A DNA stretch of 8,585 nucleotides from the NCBI GenBank assembly GCA_003512365.1, contig DORI01000098.1:37105-45689 (forward strand). The letters are read 5' to 3'. This document shows, piece by piece, positions 6,230 to 8,585 of this stretch; positions within the stretch are counted from its first letter, which is position 1, and every line of letters starts with the position of its first letter. The notes below the pieces were generated by a model, which saw nothing but the letters and a program-made list of their open reading frames with translations, was not told where the DNA came from and did not search any database. The translations under genes were made by a program, and so were the position numbers. Origin of the DNA: Crocinitomicaceae bacterium (GTDB lineage: Bacteria; Bacteroidota; Bacteroidia; Flavobacteriales_D; Crocinitomicaceae).

Positions 6230-6907
6230 TTAGTTTAATTCAAAATTGATGGGCATAGTGAATGAAGATCGAACTTTCATTCCTTTACTTTCACCAGGTT
6301 TCCATCCTGGCATCGCCCTCACTAATCTTTTCGCTTCATTATCTAAGTCTCTTGATACACCCTTGATTACTTCAACATTCGAGATAGCTCCATCTTTTTC
6401 AACAACAAACTTTAGGTAAACTTTACCTTGTTCACCCATTTCCATGGACATTTCAGGGTACACTAAGTTTTGTTGCATCCATTTTTGCATTGCCGATTCA
6501 CCACCAGTAAATTCTGCTTCCACGTCTGGAAAATCTACTACAGGTTCCACAATTTCTGTGACTTCAACTTTTTCTTCCACTATTTCTATAGTTTCGATGA
6601 TAGTTTCTTTTTGCTCTTCGTTTTTGTTTTCTACCACCTTGATTTCCTGAGTAAGATCGATTTCTTGCTGAGGTTGAGGTTGTTCAATAGTTTTTGGTGG
6701 TTCCTCTTTAGGTGGTTCATCTTTATTAACCTCTTCAGTAGTGGTGTTACCAGAACCTGTATTCAATTTCTTAGGTCCATCTTCGTCAACTATATCTTGA
6801 TAGGTAAATGCAGCAAGAACCAACCCGCTGATATAACAAAATCCTACCATAAAAAAACTAGAGCGAACTCTGTTTATGTCTGCGTTCTTATTTTTCTTTA
6901 CTTCCAT
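6230..6907 (-). CDS. TonB-family energy transducer, paralogue 2
   Basis: 225 residues with the same plan as its leftward neighbour: basic start (MEVKKNKNADINRVR), membrane segment about 17-38 (FFMVGFCYISGLVLAAF), periplasmic linker, and TonB C-terminal domain from about 145 (YPEMSMEMGEQGKVYLKF, EKDGAISNVEV, LDNEAKRLVRAMPGWKPG, VRSSFTMPINF). The linker differs from paralogue 1. It is strongly acidic with Pro-Glu-Lys runs (DEPPKEEPPKTIEQPQPQ, then Glu/Ile/Val-rich repeats such as ETIIETIEIVEEKVEV), which suits an extended periplasm-spanning rod. Identical length and adjacency point to tandem duplication followed by linker divergence. gcvH lies 42 bp upstream on the same strand, but the sigma-54-like element in between suggests separate control. 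Whether both proteins use the same ExbB/ExbD is unknown. Confidence 0.9.
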   Translation of the reverse strand: MEVKKNKNADINRVRSSFFMVGFCYISGLVLAAFTYQDIVDEDGPKKLNTGSGNTTTEEVNKDEPPKEEPPKTIEQPQPQQEIDLTQEIKVVENKNEEQKETIIETIEIVEEKVEVTEIVEPVVDFPDVEAEFTGGESAMQKWMQQNLVYPEMSMEMGEQGKVYLKFVVEKDGAISNVEVIKGVSRDLDNEAKRLVRAMPGWKPGESKGMKVRSSFTMPINFELN

Positions 6908-6931
6908 AGCTTTAATGGTTTTAAAATTTCA

Positions 6932-6949
6932 AATCAATTTATGTGCCAA
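6932..6949 (-). promoter_or_regulatory. Sigma-54-like promoter element upstream of tonB paralogue 2
   Basis: The minus strand reads TTGGCACATAAATTGATT, ending 24 nt before the ATG and starting immediately after the gcvH stop codon. It matches -24 TGGCAC with a TTGA at the -12 position. Downstream, TTTGAAAT and the final bases before the ATG are also shared with paralogue 1, although the spacing differs by 8 nt. Confidence 0.5.
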
Positions 6950-7327
6950 TTAATGAACAAGGTTTCCATAAGCCTCAGCGGATAGTAGTTGAGAAATTTC
7001 ATCGTTATTTGAAATTTTCACTTTAACCATCCAACCATCACCATAAGGGTCACTATTAACCAATTCAGGGTTTGTGTCTAGTTTTTCGTTAAATTCAAGT
7101 ATTTCTCCCGTCAAAGGCATGAATAAATCGGAAACAGTTTTCACTGCTTCAATCGAACCAAAAACCTCCTCTTGAGAAACGGATTCTCCCACAGTTTCAA
7201 TCTCTACATAAACGATATCGCCTAACTCACTTTGAGCAAAATCCGTAATACCTACTGTAGCTATATCTCCTTCCACTAATACCCATTCGTGGTCTTTTGT
7301 ATATTTTAAATTACTTGGTATACTCAT
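6950..7327 (-). CDS. gcvH: Glycine cleavage system H protein
   Basis: 125 residues, the normal family length. This is the lipoyl carrier that moves the aminomethyl group from the P protein (glycine decarboxylase) to the T protein and is reoxidised by the L protein. The motif GSIEAVKTVSDLFMP carries the lipoylation Lys63. Other family blocks are LKYTKDHEWV at the start, GITDFAQSELGDIVYVE, and YGDGWMVKVK near the end. The frame is open upstream to 7378, but ATG 7327 gives the standard MSIPSNLKYTKDHEW N-terminus and has an AAGGA-like ribosome site about 7 nt upstream, unusual among the genes here. gcvP, gcvT and the lipoyl ligase are not in the window. A scattered gcvH is common in this phylum. 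It is divergent from prfB, and its stop directly abuts the promoter element of tonB paralogue 2. Confidence 0.96.
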   Translation of the reverse strand: MSIPSNLKYTKDHEWVLVEGDIATVGITDFAQSELGDIVYVEIETVGESVSQEEVFGSIEAVKTVSDLFMPLTGEILEFNEKLDTNPELVNSDPYGDGWMVKVKISNNDEISQLLSAEAYGNLVH

Positions 7328-7347
7328 ATTTCTTTCCTTGTAGGAGA

Positions 7348-7379
7348 CAAATGTAATAAAAGCGTTGCATTCGAACAAT
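7348..7379 (-). promoter_or_regulatory. gcvH promoter (Bacteroidota type)
   Basis: On the minus strand, TACATTTG (7355-7348) matches TAnnTTTG exactly. ATTG (7379-7376) lies 20 nt upstream, close to the expected -33 TTTG spacing. The start point would be around 7341-7343, giving a leader of about 15 nt that includes the AAGGA sequence. Confidence 0.65.
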
Positions 7380-7399
7380 CAAAGGCATCTTTTTTTCTT

Positions 7400-7407
7400 T
7401 AATTTTG
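7400..7407 (+). promoter_or_regulatory. prfB promoter -7 box close to the start codon
   Basis: TAATTTTG matches TAnnTTTG exactly and ends 4 nt before the prfB ATG. Transcription would start at or next to the ATG, so the mRNA may be leaderless or nearly so. No clear -33 TTTG is found. The gap to gcvH is 84 bp and carries both divergent boxes. Confidence 0.5.
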
Positions 7408-7411
7408 CGAC

Positions 7412-8497
7412 ATGACATCGGAGCAATATAAAGAGTTGGTGATTAGACTTGACAAAATAAAGAACTTTCTGAAGATTGAAGAGAAAAGAATGCATTTAAA
7501 AGAAGAGGAGTTAAAATCGCAGGACCCGTCGTTTTGGGAGGACCCGAAAAAAGCAGAGCAGCAAATGAAGGTTATTCGAGGCTTAAAATATTGGGTTGAA
7601 AATTTTGACAATCAAAAATCTGCAGTAGATGACTTAGAAGTTCTTCAGGAATTTGTAAAAGAGGGTGTTAGTTCGGATACAGAGCTCGAAGTTTCTTACC
7701 GAAATACGGTTGAGAGTATTGAAGAATTAGAACTTAAAAACATGCTTTCGAGTGAAGAGGATTCTTTAAGTGCGGTCATTCAAATAACAGCAGGAGCAGG
7801 AGGTACTGAAAGTTGTGACTGGGCATCAATGCTCATGCGTATGTACATGATGTGGGCTCAGAAAAAAAATTATAATATAACCGAATTAAACTTTCAAGAG
7901 GGAGACGTTGCTGGGGTGAAGACGGTATCGTTAGAATTTGAAGGAGAGTTTGCCTTTGGATATTTGAAGGGAGAAAATGGTGTGCATCGTTTAGTTAGAA
8001 TATCCCCGTTTGATTCAAATGCAAAACGCCATACTTCGTTTGTTTCCGTATACGTGTATCCTTTGGTTGATGACAACATAGAAATCAATATTAATCCGGC
8101 TGATATTTCTTGGGAAACTTACCGATCGGGAGGGGCAGGAGGACAAAACGTCAACAAAGTAGAAACGGCAGTTCGCTTGCGTCACGCTCCTTCAGGAATC
8201 ATCATAGAGAATTCAGAATCTCGATCTCAGCTCGCTAATAAAGAGAAAGCGATGCAATTATTGCGTTCTCAATTGTACGAACTTGAATTACGCGAGCGCA
8301 TGGAAAAACGCAGTGAAATCGAAGCAGGAAAAAAGAAAATAGAGTGGGGTTCACAAATTCGTAATTACGTTATGCATCCATACAAATTGGTTAAAGATGT
8401 CCGAACAGGAACTGAAACGGGAAATGTCGATGCCGTAATGGATGGCGACTTAGACCCGTTTTTAAAGTCGTTCTTGATGATGTATGGGGGAGGGTAA
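7412..8497 (+). CDS. prfB: Peptide chain release factor 2
   Basis: 361 residues, full family length. It recognises UGA and UAA in the ribosomal A site and triggers peptide release. The RF2-specific anticodon-like tripeptide SPF is at 198-200 (VRISPFDSNAKRH). The catalytic GGQ is at 243-245 in SGGAGGQNVNKVETAVR; its Gln is the usual PrmC methylation site. The N-terminal helical domain (about 1-105) has the family pattern SQDPSFWEDPKKAEQQM. Most bacterial prfB genes need a +1 frameshift at a CUU-UGA site near codon 25. Here the equivalent codons (AAC TTT CTG AAG, 7463-7474) are continuous and contain no in-frame UGA, so that autoregulation appears absent. The start is the only Met giving the standard N-terminus. 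It converges on a murF-like gene with one base between the two stops and no terminator. Confidence 0.96.
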   Translation: MTSEQYKELVIRLDKIKNFLKIEEKRMHLKEEELKSQDPSFWEDPKKAEQQMKVIRGLKYWVENFDNQKSAVDDLEVLQEFVKEGVSSDTELEVSYRNTVESIEELELKNMLSSEEDSLSAVIQITAGAGGTESCDWASMLMRMYMMWAQKKNYNITELNFQEGDVAGVKTVSLEFEGEFAFGYLKGENGVHRLVRISPFDSNAKRHTSFVSVYVYPLVDDNIEININPADISWETYRSGGAGGQNVNKVETAVRLRHAPSGIIIENSESRSQLANKEKAMQLLRSQLYELELRERMEKRSEIEAGKKKIEWGSQIRNYVMHPYKLVKDVRTGTETGNVDAVMDGDLDPFLKSFLMMYGGG

Positions 8498-8498
8498 T

Positions 8499-8585
8499 TC
8501 AAAGGTATTCAATAAGATTTTCTAATTGCAAAGCACGCGAACCTTTTAATAAAATCAAATGATCTTTGTTTCCATCCATATGCTA
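8499..8585 (-). CDS. murF: MurF-like UDP-MurNAc-pentapeptide synthetase, C-terminal tail (partial)
   Basis: The minus strand encodes MDGNKDHLILLKGSR followed by ALQLENLIEYL and a TGA stop. LxLLKGSRxxxLE..I is the characteristic C-terminus of MurF, which adds D-Ala-D-Ala to the UDP-MurNAc tripeptide in peptidoglycan synthesis. Only 26-27 codons are visible. The last three bases of the window (8583-8585) read TAG in this frame. Either the gene is broken or frameshifted there, or the window edge carries an error or junction, as at the left end. The identification rests on one short motif. The gene converges on prfB, with its stop one base beyond the prfB stop. Confidence 0.6.

Noticed and set aside
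6470..6985. 171-codon plus-strand open frame antisense to tonB paralogue 2
   Set aside because: It is very rich in Phe, Leu and Ser with no domain logic, as expected from the complement of the Glu/Lys-rich tonB linker. The minus-strand TonB domain is unambiguous.
1..8585. CRISPR arrays, tRNA or rRNA genes, insertion sequences, phage or defence modules
   Set aside because: No spaced direct repeats, cloverleaf-like segments, transposase motifs or inverted-repeat ends were found by eye. All space over 100 bp is accounted for by genes.

Overview
The window looks like a core chromosomal segment of a Bacteroidota bacterium, most likely in or near the Flavobacteriales. The sequence is AT-rich. Most starts lack a Shine-Dalgarno sequence, and several genes are preceded by the Bacteroidota-type -7 box TAnnTTTG. 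Other lineage markers are TonB proteins with a KKNKN..R..FF N-terminus, an OmpA-domain lipid-free lipoprotein-like protein, and a short GyrB of 650 residues. Assignment below phylum is inference.

Left part (1-2600). The first ~85 bases do not fit the adjoining valS. On the minus strand they read as an RCC1-type repeat (GDGTTTDR...GSATNW), so valS is cut at a junction that may be an assembly chimera or a real rearrangement. The 3' third of valS (anticodon-binding domain and C-terminal coiled coil) follows. It converges with, and overlaps by 4 bp, a secreted OmpA-domain protein on the minus strand. That gene is divergent from an exported, cysteine-type glutathione peroxidase, which ends in a strong intrinsic terminator.

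Middle (2600-5423). gyrB is complete. An exported DRGH-type DNA/RNA non-specific endonuclease starts inside the gyrB stop region (8-bp overlap). A full intrinsic terminator lies within the part of the nuclease gene that encodes its signal peptide, so nuclease expression probably depends on translation-coupled read-through of the gyrB terminator. A second hairpin separates this unit from the leftward genes.

Right part (5436-8585). Two tandem TonB paralogues of identical length, each its own leftward unit, share a near-identical TTGGCACA..AATTGA element upstream that resembles a sigma-54 promoter. Next comes gcvH (lipoyl carrier of the glycine cleavage system), divergent from prfB (release factor 2). 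prfB is a single continuous frame without the usual programmed frameshift. The window ends in the 3' tail of a minus-strand murF-like gene, with an in-frame stop at the last codon of the window.

The content is mainly housekeeping. I see no CRISPR array, tRNA, rRNA, IS element or defence island. The points of interest are the terminator/signal-peptide overlap, the paired sigma-54-like elements and the valS/RCC1 junction.
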